Shown: positions 8,920 to 17,306 of the stretch, piece after piece
How the letters are laid out: every line of letters starts with the position of its first letter
Position numbering within the stretch: the stretch's first letter is position 1
Assembly: GCA_021771035.1 (NCBI GenBank)
Contig: JAETPU010000008.1
Coordinates: 83,899-147,898, forward strand
DNA from: Marvinbryantia formatexigens
Lineage (GTDB): Bacteria > Bacillota > Clostridia > Oscillospirales > Ruminococcaceae
Reading direction: 5' to 3'
Length of the DNA: 64,000 nucleotides
Notes under the pieces: model-generated
The model's input: only the letters and a program-made list of their open reading frames with translations
What the model was told of the DNA's origin: nothing
Database searches by the model: none
Position numbers and translations under genes: made by a program

Positions 8920-9520
8920 ACAACACGGGAACAAACCTACCCTCACAGTACATGGGAATATATCGTCCCCGACAAACTGGGATTCATAATGCAAGAGTAA
9001 GGTCTATCTCTTATCGAAAACTATATCCAATGCCCAGTTCTGCATTTCCAGGAACATTTTCCCTTTAAGATTTTCATAGTTTACCCATCTAAACAGGTGG
9101 TCTGTCTCTATGGGTTCTTTTGTCTTCAAAGTTAATTCGCCCAAATAATAGGACTGCGTTGGATGAAAATGACCAATCGTTGGATGTACACAATAGGTCT
9201 CTGCCGAACATACTTTTTCTGTTATCTTAACTTGAAAACCTGCTTCCTCCATACATTCCCGGATAATGCACTCTGTTTCGGTTTCTCCATCATCAATTCC
9301 GCCGCCCAAAAAGAAAAAGCCTTTTGGAGTTTCTACAATGCCAACTTCTTCGCCATTTATTGGTATAAGGTAGGCGCCTTTTCTGTCCCGGTATTTTACA
9401 TTTTCTTTTTGCCCAAAAACTTTATGCATAGCCACTCCTGTAAATTCCGGTTTATCATTCTGACAATAGTCGTATAGTCCCAACTTAAGCCCGAGACAAG
9501 AGGGCCACCGTCTCCACATG
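8878..9520 (-). repeat. Direct repeats of the rlmD 3' end bounding a Nudix cassette
   Basis: The 15-mer caccgtctccacatg is found at 8878-8892 and again at 9506-9520 inside rlmD, 628 bases apart in the same orientation. On the gene strand it encodes the conserved HVETV near the RlmD C-terminus. The enclosed segment holds only the AT-rich Nudix gene. The 3' end of rumA/rlmD is a known integration site for Gram-positive integrative elements, so these could be att core copies. That reading is inference. Confidence 0.5.
9004..9429 (-). CDS. Nudix hydrolase
   Basis: A 141-residue protein. The stretch GGGIDDGETETECIIRECMEEAGF fits the Nudix box GX5EX7REUXEEXGU at about residues 54-77. Such enzymes hydrolyse nucleoside diphosphates linked to another group, and the substrate here is unknown. 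The start at 9429 (MHKVFGQKENV) follows acaggagtg; a longer frame would overlap rlmD and lacks support. Composition is AT-rich compared with rlmD. It lies 55 bases after the rlmD stop on the same strand, within the direct-repeat-bounded cassette, which suggests transfer. Confidence 0.9.
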   Translation of the reverse strand: MHKVFGQKENVKYRDRKGAYLIPINGEEVGIVETPKGFFFLGGGIDDGETETECIIRECMEEAGFQVKITEKVCSAETYCVHPTIGHFHPTQSYYLGELTLKTKEPIETDHLFRWVNYENLKGKMFLEMQNWALDIVFDKR

Positions 9521-10840
9521 CCCCGTACGCGGGAATAAATCCACCGCCTGCGCCCGGGTTACCTGCCAGCCCAGTTTCTTTAAATAAGCACAATCCCTGG
9601 CAAGAGTGGCACTGTTGCAGGAGATATACACAATCCGCTGGGGCGCCATCTTGTCCACACAGTCCAGCACCTGGATGGCGCTGCCCTTGCGAGGCGGATC
9701 CATCACCACCACATCCGGGTGTACGCCCTCCAAGGCCAGCTGCTGTGCGGCAGCCTGGGCATCCGCACATAGAAACCTGGCGTTGGTTATCCCGTTCGCG
9801 CGGGCATTTTCCCAAGCGTTTTCCACCGCCTGCGGCACAATCTCCACTCCAATGAGTTCCTTGAGCTCCCCTGCCATGGATAACCCGATAGTACCGGTTC
9901 CGCAGTATAAATCCAAAAGCGTCTCTCCGCCGGTCAGCCCCGCGAACTCCCTGGCGGTCTCATAGAGCTTCTGAGCCATGGCATGGTTCACCTGGTAAAA
10001 GCTCAAAGGCGACAGGCGTACCTTGATCCCGCACAAGATATCGTTGATGATATCGCTTCCATACAGCGTGATACAGCGCTTTCCTAAAATCACATTGGTC
10101 TTCTGCCGGTTTTCGTTGAGAATAATACTGGTGATACCCAAATCCTCGTCCAGCAGGCGGCGCACCAGTTCCTGGGAATGGGGCACCTGGGTTCCGTTGA
10201 GAACCAGGCATACCATAATCTCCCCTGTGGCCTCGCCCCGGCGCAGATAGATGTGCCGCACCAGTCCCCGGTGGGTTGCTTCATCATAGGCCGGAATCCG
10301 GTAGGCGTCCAGAAACTCCAGAATCACCTTGAGAATACGGGAAAACTCTGCTGGCTGCAGCTGGCAGTCGATACAGGAAATCACCTGATGGCTGTGCCGG
10401 GCAAAAAATCCCACTGCCAGCTTTCCGTCCGGAGTCCTTCGAACCGGATACTGGGCCTTGTTGCGGTAGCCCTCTGTGACACCGTTGGTCAAAACCGGCG
10501 GCAATTCCACAGAAAACTTTCCAATGCGCTGCAAGTCATCGGATACCCACCTGTTTTTAATCCGCAGTTCCTCTTCATACTCCATATGGCAGAAGATACA
10601 CCCGCCGCACCGCTGATACACAGGACACTGCGGCTGCCGGCGCGCCGGGGATTCCGAAAGGTATTCCTCCACCCTGGCCACGGCATAGGAGCTGAGCACC
10701 TTGATAACTTTCGCACGCACCTGATCTCCCACAGCTGTCCTGGGAATAAACACCGCACAGCCGTCTGCCCGGCCCACACCATGCCCTTCCTTGGTTACAT
10801 CCACAATTTCAACTTGTACAATTTGGTTTTTACCCAGCAT
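9485..10840 (-). CDS. rlmD: 23S rRNA (uracil-5-)-methyltransferase, RlmD/TrmA family
   Basis: A 451-residue cytoplasmic enzyme using S-adenosylmethionine to methylate C5 of uracil in 23S rRNA. Domains in order: an N-terminal TRAM RNA-binding domain (about 1-60), iron-sulphur cluster cysteines in CPVYQRCGGCIFC (about 73-85), a central RNA-recognition region, SAM motif LLDLYCGTGTIGL (about 310) and the catalytic DPPRKG and YISCNSATLARD near the end. The precise target uridine varies within the family. The start follows gggagg. A repeat-rich region with minus-strand -10-like motifs lies upstream. Its 3' end is duplicated at 8851-8919. Confidence 0.93.
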   Translation of the reverse strand: MLGKNQIVQVEIVDVTKEGHGVGRADGCAVFIPRTAVGDQVRAKVIKVLSSYAVARVEEYLSESPARRQPQCPVYQRCGGCIFCHMEYEEELRIKNRWVSDDLQRIGKFSVELPPVLTNGVTEGYRNKAQYPVRRTPDGKLAVGFFARHSHQVISCIDCQLQPAEFSRILKVILEFLDAYRIPAYDEATHRGLVRHIYLRRGEATGEIMVCLVLNGTQVPHSQELVRRLLDEDLGITSIILNENRQKTNVILGKRCITLYGSDIINDILCGIKVRLSPLSFYQVNHAMAQKLYETAREFAGLTGGETLLDLYCGTGTIGLSMAGELKELIGVEIVPQAVENAWENARANGITNARFLCADAQAAAQQLALEGVHPDVVVMDPPRKGSAIQVLDCVDKMAPQRIVYISCNSATLARDCAYLKKLGWQVTRAQAVDLFPRTGHVETVALLSRA

Positions 10841-11351
10841 CTTTTCCTCCCAATTCCGGACGGCCGGTTTCTCTGCACACCTAACTCGTTGTTACTGACA
10901 ATGGACAAACTACTGAACGGCTAGTTTCCCGTTGCCTGCCCTGTCGCTTCCGCGTGGAATCCGGGCAGCCGCTCTCCTTCTATTATATTCTATGGACATT
11001 CCTTCGGCGGTCCCGCCCTGTCCATACGGATACTGTTTTCCCGGAAAACCCACGGCGCCTTCCCATGCGGTACCACTCAACCAGCCCATCCGCTTATCAA
11101 GTGGAGCCGGAACACACTCCTGCCGGTGCGGGACGGCAGATGGCGCAGCTTGCACCGATGCAGCGCTTTCCCGATACGCACAGGCCCTGCCTGATGCTGT
11201 ACTGAACCTGACCGTTTCCCGATTGATGCGCCCAGGACATTTCCGGCACTGAGCCAGCTGATTCCATCCACATCCTCACTGCAGCCGGCGCGCCCCAATA
11301 CCGGTGCCGATTGTATGATTGCACCCACTGCGGCCGCTGTATCACAAAAAC
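10841..11351. other. Gene-free stretch upstream of rlmD
   Basis: Only overlapping short frames with no ribosome binding site or known motif. It separates rlmD from the repeat cluster that starts at 11352. Confidence 0.45.
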
Positions 11352-11484
11352 AGCCTGAACCCAACTGGAATGTTTTGCGCTTGGGCAGCCACTGAATGCC
11401 AACCGTTGTTTTTAGTTGGCAAGCAAAACTCCCCGCTCATCGTTAGATGATTGCAGATTCACGCCCCGCGTGAACATTGTACCA

Positions 11485-11580
11485 TAAAAAAGAAAGCGAA
11501 GCTTTCATACCTGTGGTTCAATGTTCTCTCAGCTGTCCAAATCTTAGATTTGGATAACAGCGTGAAGTTAATATACCACA
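11485..11580 (-). ncRNA. X module 1: candidate small RNA gene
   Basis: Read on the minus strand it starts with the -10-like TGGTATATTAA. It then has the hairpin CTGTTATCCAAATC/GATTTGGACAG and ends in GAAAGCTTCGCTTTC plus TTTTTT, a compact intrinsic terminator. The second copy at 11910-12003 is nearly identical. The transcript would be about 75-80 bases with no coding frame. The RNA call is inference from promoter-hairpin-terminator order. Confidence 0.4.
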
Positions 11581-11735
11581 ATTTTAGAACCAACCGGGAC
11601 GTTTCGCGGTTCAGCGACAGCTGAATGCCGGTCGCTGTTTGACCGGCAAGCGAAACTCCAAGATGTTCACACTCTGTGTGAACATTGTACCATAAAGGCA
11701 AGCCGCCTATCGGCTTGCTACCAAAACGGTAAAAG

Positions 11736-11796
11736 AAACGCATCTGCCAAAACGGCCAATGCCGTTTTTATCCTTAGTCACGTTTATTATACCATA
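11736..11796 (-). promoter_or_regulatory. Y module 1: TATAAT followed by a nested hairpin
   Basis: The minus strand reads TGGTATAAT (-10 hexamer at 11786-11791). Downstream is a nested inverted repeat with AAAACGG/CCGTTTT inside CGTTT/AAACG-type arms. Two further copies lie at 29438-29498 and 33205-33264, all in the same orientation. Confidence 0.5.
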
Positions 11797-11909
11797 ATTT
11801 TAGAACCAACCGGGACGTTTCGTGGTTCAGCGACAGCTGAATGCCGGTCGCTGTTTGACCGGCAAGCGAAACTCATAGATGTTCACGCCCCGCGTGAACA
11901 TTGTACCAT

Positions 11910-12003
11910 AAAAAGAAAGCGGAGCTTTCATACCCGTGGTTCAATGTTCTCTCAGCTGTCCAAATCTTTGATTTGGATAACAGCGTGAGGTTATTATACC
12001 ACA
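11910..12003 (-). ncRNA. X module 2: candidate small RNA gene
   Basis: The minus strand has TGGTATAAT (-10 at 11993-11998), then the hairpin CTGTTATCCAAATC/GATTTGGACAG (11956-11983) and GAAAGCTCCGCTTTC plus TTTTT. Compared with X module 1, changes fall mainly in loops (TAA to AAA, TTC to TCC), and the -10 is closer to consensus. Confidence 0.42.
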
Positions 12004-12140
12004 AAATCCACCGTTTGAGAAATCAGCCCCATTCCTGAACCCTGTACCAATCCCGGCCAATACCGCACAAGGAGCCGGGACGTTTTGCGCTTTGGCCTCA
12101 GCTGAGCGCCGCAGTCTCCTGGCTTTGGGGCAAAACTCCT

Positions 12141-12983
12141 GGATTGGCCCTTCCATTTGAATCCGGTTCCATGGCAAAGCTGTTAGGATGGCGCAGGGCA
12201 GCCCTTCCTATAGATACGGTTACACCAAGCAAATGATTCCATATTGTGGAACCCCCTGCGATTCCAGCCATGCTCTATGGCTGACGGGATTATCACGGAA
12301 AAGCGCCTTTCCTCTGGCACATACAGAAGATTCCATCACCAAAGCAGTCCAGCGCAGACTGGGAGCACAGCCCCCTCACAGGCAAGCTCGCCTAATATTA
12401 CACCAACAATCTGCCGCCATGTTGAAAAGCGGAACACAGCGAACCTGTTTTGAAGCTTTCCTTTTGTACGCCCCGGCAAATCCGGAAATTCAAATCAAAA
12501 CTACCAGTGAACTGGCGGCTTGATCACGCCCTAGAAGGGCATTGTGCAGGCAAGCATCTAAAGACGCATTGAAAAACTATCTTTTGCATGACTTCTCCTA
12601 CCGCCCATCGGAGTGTTTTCTAAGGTTCCAGCTCGTTTTTTAGAATCTTGCTGCACTCGCGGCTTGAAGCTCAAAGTTTTTTAAAAGAAACCTCCTCCGG
12701 CAGAGTCGGAGGTTGGGGGAACAATCAAAACCATCCGTGAACTCGGCGGCCTGCACAGCCTTTAAAGGAATGATTGCCGGCTTAATTGAGCCATAGGGGA
12801 GCACAAAATTACCGGATTGCAGACACGCAGCGCCACCCGTAAACGGGTCAAAACAGTACGATTCCAACTGACTTTTTTGTACTACCTTTCGTCTTTCGGC
12901 CCGCATAAAGCTGGCCGTTATGATTGCCGCACTACTCTTTTTGCATGAAAACCGCGGGATTTTCCGCATCCATAGGCGCCATG
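12141..12983. other. Gene-free stretch between repeat cluster 1 and sbcC
   Basis: No supported gene. AACCTCCTCCG and its complement TCGGAGGTT form one modest hairpin near 12687-12717. Frames on both strands lack start signals. Confidence 0.45.
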
Positions 12984-13015
12984 CAAAAAGCTCTGAGGAA
13001 GCTGTCCTCAGAGCT
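12984..13015 (-). terminator. Terminator of the lactonase-sbcD-sbcC operon
   Basis: On the minus strand AGCTCTGAGG pairs with CCTCAGAGCT and is followed by TTTTT. It lies about 70 bases after the sbcC stop. Confidence 0.8.
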
Positions 13016-13086
13016 CAGAGTTTAGAGTGGATATACGGCTCCTTTCAAAACGGCGGCGCCGGAACCTATTTTAGGGAGGCCAACGG

Positions 13087-16068
13087 TTACAGCCCGCCTA
13101 TCAGGGTGATGGAGGAGCCCTTTGTACCGGGGAGCACCTGTACCTGGCACGGGATACACTCCCTGAGCTGGGGAACGTGGCTGATAATCCCAACCATCCT
13201 GCCGCCGGAGCGCAGGGAAAGCAGCGTGGAGATTGCGCTGTCCAGCGACTGGGGATCCAGCGAGCCAAAGCCCTCGTCGATAAACATGGTCTCGATGCGT
13301 ACGCCGCCGGAGACCATTTGGATCATATCCGTCAGCCCCAGCGCCAAAGCCAGGGATGCCTTAAAGCTCTCCCCGCCGGAAAGAGTATTGATATGGCGGG
13401 GCCTGCCGGTGTAGCTGTCCAGAATTTCCAAATCCAGCCCCGAGGCACGCCCGAATTTTTCCCGTTCCTCCCGCCGGCGCAGCGTGTACCGGGAATTGGT
13501 CATTTGGGAGAGCCTTGCGTTTGCCAGCGTGATGACGTCGTCAAAGTAAGACGCCAGCACATACCGTTCAAAGGAGATGCGCTTCTCATTACTGCCCGAG
13601 GCCACCCGGCTGAGCTCACTGTAGTCCAGATACAGGGGATACAATTCTTGGGTTTGCTGCAACAGATTCTCCATCTGTTCAAGATTGCGCTGATTGAGCA
13701 GCCAGTTGGAGTTGAGTTCCAAAAGCTGCTGCTGGCAGGCGGTGGACTGCTCATCCAGCTTCTGTGCCTGCCGGGAGAGGTCCTGCAAATCCTGCGGGGC
13801 CTTCCCCGCCAGCTGCTGGGTCAAAGCTCCCAGCTGCGCGGTGAGCTGGGTTACGGCGTTTTCGTACTGATCCAGCCGTGCCTGTGAGTGCAGAAGCTTT
13901 TCCTGCCCTTCGCTGAACGCACCTGCCTCCTGGCGGGTGCTGCCGGCGCGCGCCAGGAATTCCTCCAGCTGGGCGCTTGCCTCCTCTAACTGCTCCTGGG
14001 TCTGCTGGAGCACTTTACAGTCCCCCTGCAGAGCGGCGGCGCTGCGCTGGGTTTTACTCCGGCTGTCCTCCAGAGCTGCGCCGGCGTTTTCAAGCTGCCG
14101 GCGCAGCGCGTCAATTTGAGCCGTGCAGGCATCCTGGCGCGCCTGCAGCTTTTCCAAAGTATCCAGCCCGCTTGGGATCTGGGTTTTCAGCGCCTTTCTC
14201 TCCTCCTCGGCGGCCTTGGACTGTTCCTGGGCTGCGGCAAACTTTTCCCGGCTTTCCCTGAGCGCCTGCGCCAGAAACTCAGCGTCCGAAAACCTGGGAT
14301 CCTCCAGGACAGACGGATTGGTGAGAACTTTTAGGCGGCTTGCAGCTGAATCAATGCACCGCTGGGCTTCAGCCAGGCTCAGACGAGCCTCCTGACGGCA
14401 ATGGGCAATCAGGTTCAGGCACTCCTCTTCCCGGTTGGGATCCGCGCTGGGCTGGCCGAACTCCTGTGCCAACGCCAGCAGAGAGCCGCTGGCACGTCCA
14501 TGCAAATCGGCACTGCGCTGCAGCAGCTCCTGAAGCTCCTTTTTTTCCCTCTGAATGCTTTCCTGGGACACGCCCTGACCGTCGAACACCGCGGGAGAAG
14601 GATGATCCGTGGCGCCGCACACCGGGCACGGCTCCCCCTCCCGCAGCTCCTGGGCCAAAATGGCGGACTGCTCCATTAAAAAGGCCTGATAGTGCTGCAA
14701 ATGGCTCTGCTGCAGGCTGATAGCCCGGCTGCGGCAGGCCTGGTAATCCCTCAGGGCGCTTTGGGCTGTTTTGAGTTCCCGCAGGCTCTTGTCCGCCTGC
14801 GCCATCTGCTGGGCGGCGGTCCTTCGGCTTTCCAGCAGAACCAGGATCTCCTCCCGCTTTTTATGCCGGCCGGCCAATTCCTCCAGATGGACGCCGCGTT
14901 CCTTTAGCTGTGCCAGACGGGTAAGCAGTTCCCGCACGCCGTACAGCTTGTGCAGCTCCTGCTGGAGCCCGTTTTCCCGCAGGGCCTCTTTCTGGGCGGT
15001 CTCATAGGCATTCTGGATGGCCCCATGGGCCTTCTCAAGCCGGGAAAGCTCCTGGCGGCCCGCCGAGATACGCTCCTGGAGCTGTTCGGCCCGCCGGGAA
15101 AGCTGCTGCTCCTGCCTGAACAGGCCCATTGCCTCCCGCAGCTGGGAAAAACGCTGCAGGGTGGCTTTGAGTTTCTCCATCTCAGGCGCGTCCTTTTTCA
15201 GCTCCCGCTGTTTCTCCCGCAGGGCAGAAAGCTCCTCAAACTGCCGGTTGAGCTGTCTGGCGGCGTTTAAATCCACCTTGGCCCGCTGCTCGCCCAGCCG
15301 GGATAATTCGGCCTTGAATTTTTCTATCCTCTGCGCCTGCTCTTCCAGAATCGGGGCGGCTAAAAGCAGCGCTTGGCGGTAGTCCGGCGCTTCCAGTGCA
15401 GTCAAGGCCCGCACCGGCTCCATGTCATCCCCCATCAGCGAGGCGCAGGCCGTTTTCAGCTGTCCCTGCACCTGTTCCATCCTGCCGCTGAGCTGTGCGG
15501 TTTCCTCGGCCAGGAGCTGGGAAAACCGGCTGTAGAGCTGGGTATCAAAGATCCGGCGGAAAATCTCCTGCTTTTCGTCACTTTTGGCGTTGAGCAGGCG
15601 CTGGAATTCCCCCTGGGCCAGCATAACCACCTTTTTAAACTGTGAGCAGGTGAGGTGCAGAATGCCTTCCAGCGCCGAGACAGTCTCCCTGGCCCCCACT
15701 ATAACCGAGCCGTCCGGCAAGGTGAGCTCAGCCTTGGCGGGCACGGTGGTCATCCCGCCGGTGCGGGAGGGCTTTTCCTGCTTGGGCTGCCGGTAAATTT
15801 GATAAATCTTGTCCTGCAGGGAAAAGGAAAAGGTGACCGAGCACATGGCGGCGGGGCCGGCATAGTCGCTTTTAAAGTTCTCGCTCTGCCGGGTTTCGCC
15901 GCTGGCCACGCCGAACAGGGCAAAACAGATGGCGTCAAACAGGGTGGTTTTTCCCGCACCGGTGGGCCCGCAGATGAGGAACAGCCCGTCGGGGATCCGG
16001 GTGAAATCCAGGGTTTGGGGCTGGGAAAAAGGGCCGAATGCGTTCAGGGTCAGGGATAATGGTTTCAA
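13087..16068 (-). CDS. sbcC: Exonuclease subunit SbcC
   Basis: A 993-residue SMC-like ATPase of the SbcCD (Mre11-Rad50 type) complex, which opens hairpins and trims blocked DNA ends. Walker A GPTGAGKTTLFDAI is at about residues 34-47, the Q-loop AQGEFQRLL near 150, and long coiled coils run from about 190 to 800. A zinc-hook CPVC near residue 481 joins two monomers. The ABC signature LSGGESFKASLALALG and Walker B MFIDEGFGSLD are near the C-terminus. It follows sbcD by 39 bases on the same strand. Length and order are normal. Confidence 0.96.
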   Translation of the reverse strand: MKPLSLTLNAFGPFSQPQTLDFTRIPDGLFLICGPTGAGKTTLFDAICFALFGVASGETRQSENFKSDYAGPAAMCSVTFSFSLQDKIYQIYRQPKQEKPSRTGGMTTVPAKAELTLPDGSVIVGARETVSALEGILHLTCSQFKKVVMLAQGEFQRLLNAKSDEKQEIFRRIFDTQLYSRFSQLLAEETAQLSGRMEQVQGQLKTACASLMGDDMEPVRALTALEAPDYRQALLLAAPILEEQAQRIEKFKAELSRLGEQRAKVDLNAARQLNRQFEELSALREKQRELKKDAPEMEKLKATLQRFSQLREAMGLFRQEQQLSRRAEQLQERISAGRQELSRLEKAHGAIQNAYETAQKEALRENGLQQELHKLYGVRELLTRLAQLKERGVHLEELAGRHKKREEILVLLESRRTAAQQMAQADKSLRELKTAQSALRDYQACRSRAISLQQSHLQHYQAFLMEQSAILAQELREGEPCPVCGATDHPSPAVFDGQGVSQESIQREKKELQELLQRSADLHGRASGSLLALAQEFGQPSADPNREEECLNLIAHCRQEARLSLAEAQRCIDSAASRLKVLTNPSVLEDPRFSDAEFLAQALRESREKFAAAQEQSKAAEEERKALKTQIPSGLDTLEKLQARQDACTAQIDALRRQLENAGAALEDSRSKTQRSAAALQGDCKVLQQTQEQLEEASAQLEEFLARAGSTRQEAGAFSEGQEKLLHSQARLDQYENAVTQLTAQLGALTQQLAGKAPQDLQDLSRQAQKLDEQSTACQQQLLELNSNWLLNQRNLEQMENLLQQTQELYPLYLDYSELSRVASGSNEKRISFERYVLASYFDDVITLANARLSQMTNSRYTLRRREEREKFGRASGLDLEILDSYTGRPRHINTLSGGESFKASLALALGLTDMIQMVSGGVRIETMFIDEGFGSLDPQSLDSAISTLLSLRSGGRMVGIISHVPQLRECIPCQVQVLPGTKGSSITLIGGL

Positions 16069-16107
16069 CGGGTGTCACCTCTTCAACATAAATTCTGTGC
16101 AGGATAT

Positions 16108-17268
16108 TCAGCTGTCCTCCTGGGAATTTAAAAGCCGCTCAAAGAGCCCCTGGGAAAGCTCAGCCCGGGTTTGCGTCATGGGTACGCCCTTGAGCGCCTC
16201 ATAGAACTCCTCAAACAGTTTTCTGGGATCCCGCGAGAGGGTGTCCCGGCAGAAATTGAGGCTTGCGGCAGCCTCCTGTTCCCGGGGCAGCAGCTTCATG
16301 CCCAGGATGTAGGGATACACCGTTCTCAGCCGGGCCATGGCGTCCGGGATAACCGCGTCCTGGGTTAACTGCGCAAACACATAGTCCCCCCGCAGAGGGC
16401 TGTCCTCGGCGATGCACAGCAGCTCGTCAAACTCTCCGGTGATGGTGCGCACCCGGCGCAGCGGGGTCAGGGGAATCCTCTCAATCCGGCGATCTCCCGG
16501 GGCTCCCAGGGTGACGAGGGTAACGCTTTTCTCCCCGGTTTCCCCCACGGCATAGGCCAGCGGCGCGCCGCTGTAACGGATGTGCTCCTCCCCCGCTCTC
16601 TGCGCGCGGTGCAGATGCCCCAGGGCCGCATAGTCGAAATCAGCGCAAAGGGAGGAATCGATGAGATCCGCCGGGCCCACAGACAGCTCCGATTCTCCCA
16701 GAAGAACCTCCTGGAGGTTCTCCGCCCGGGCAAAGAACCCGTGGGCCAGCAGCACATGGCGGGCATGGGGATCCCAGTATTTTTTCAGCTGATCCAAAGC
16801 ATAGGCGAAGGTTTCCTGAAAGGTTTTGCCCTGGCACTGCGTATGACAGCTGCGGATCTGCGCCGGATAGGCATAGGGCATCAAGAAAAACTGTACCTCA
16901 CCGAAATCGTCCCGCAGGGTCACAGGCGGGGCATCCGGCTCATATTCCCCCTGCAGGTACAGCCCGCTGCCCCGGCACAGGCGGCTGAGGAAGGACAGCC
17001 GTTTTTGGCCGTCATGGTTGCCGCCAATCGCCAGCACCGGAATCGAAAGCTGCGAGGTCAGGGTATACAGTGTCTCATCCAAAAGGGAAACCGCCTGGGC
17101 GGGAGCCACAGAGCGGTCAAAGAGATCCCCGGAAATGAGCACGGCATCCACCTGCTGGGACCGGGCAATCTCAACGATCTGCCCCAGGATAACCCGCTGA
17201 TCCTCCAAAAGGCTGTATTCATTTAAAAGCTTGCCGAGATGCCAGTCCGAGGTGTGCAGCAATTTCAT
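16108..17268 (-). CDS. sbcD: Exonuclease subunit SbcD
   Basis: A 386-residue Mn-dependent nuclease partner of SbcC. Calcineurin-like phosphoesterase motifs are present in order: HTSDWHLGK near the N-terminus, SGDLFDR, GGNHDGQ (usual form SGNHD), LAHGFF and LGHLH. The start at 17268 (MKLLHTSDWHLGK) is set by aaagga upstream; a longer frame adds 52 unlikely residues. It begins 38 bases after the lactonase-family gene and ends 39 bases before sbcC, so the three form one operon. Confidence 0.95.
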   Translation of the reverse strand: MKLLHTSDWHLGKLLNEYSLLEDQRVILGQIVEIARSQQVDAVLISGDLFDRSVAPAQAVSLLDETLYTLTSQLSIPVLAIGGNHDGQKRLSFLSRLCRGSGLYLQGEYEPDAPPVTLRDDFGEVQFFLMPYAYPAQIRSCHTQCQGKTFQETFAYALDQLKKYWDPHARHVLLAHGFFARAENLQEVLLGESELSVGPADLIDSSLCADFDYAALGHLHRAQRAGEEHIRYSGAPLAYAVGETGEKSVTLVTLGAPGDRRIERIPLTPLRRVRTITGEFDELLCIAEDSPLRGDYVFAQLTQDAVIPDAMARLRTVYPYILGMKLLPREQEAAASLNFCRDTLSRDPRKLFEEFYEALKGVPMTQTRAELSQGLFERLLNSQEDS

Positions 17269-17306
17269 AGAGAGTTCCTTTCTGCAGGCGCTTTGCACGG
17301 GAGAGG

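Larger units (their letters stand above)
11352..12140 (-). repeat. Cluster 1 of a dispersed structured repeat (type A, four copies, with X and Y modules between)
   Basis: Copies lie near 11352-11483, 11585-11697, 11802-11910 and 12070-12140; the last is degenerate and lacks the final hairpin. Each has a long-range stem P1 (GTTTTGC/GCAAAAC in copies 1 and 4, GTTTCGC/GCGAAAC in copy 2, GTTTCGT/GCGAAAC in copy 3). P1 encloses hairpins P2 (TTCAGC/GCTGAA) and P3 (GCCGGTC/GACCGGC, or GCCAAC/GTTGGC in copy 1). A separate hairpin P4 follows (GTTCACA/TGTGAAC or TTCACGC/GCGTGAA). Paired changes keep P1, P3 and P4. On the minus strand P4 is preceded by TGGTACAAT, an extended -10-like motif. The order is A-X-A-Y-A-X-A. 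Confidence 0.7.

Noticed and set aside
11352..12140. Repeats as integron attC sites
   Set aside because: They contain stem structures, but there are no cassette genes between copies, no integrase and no conserved attC core triplet at the ends.
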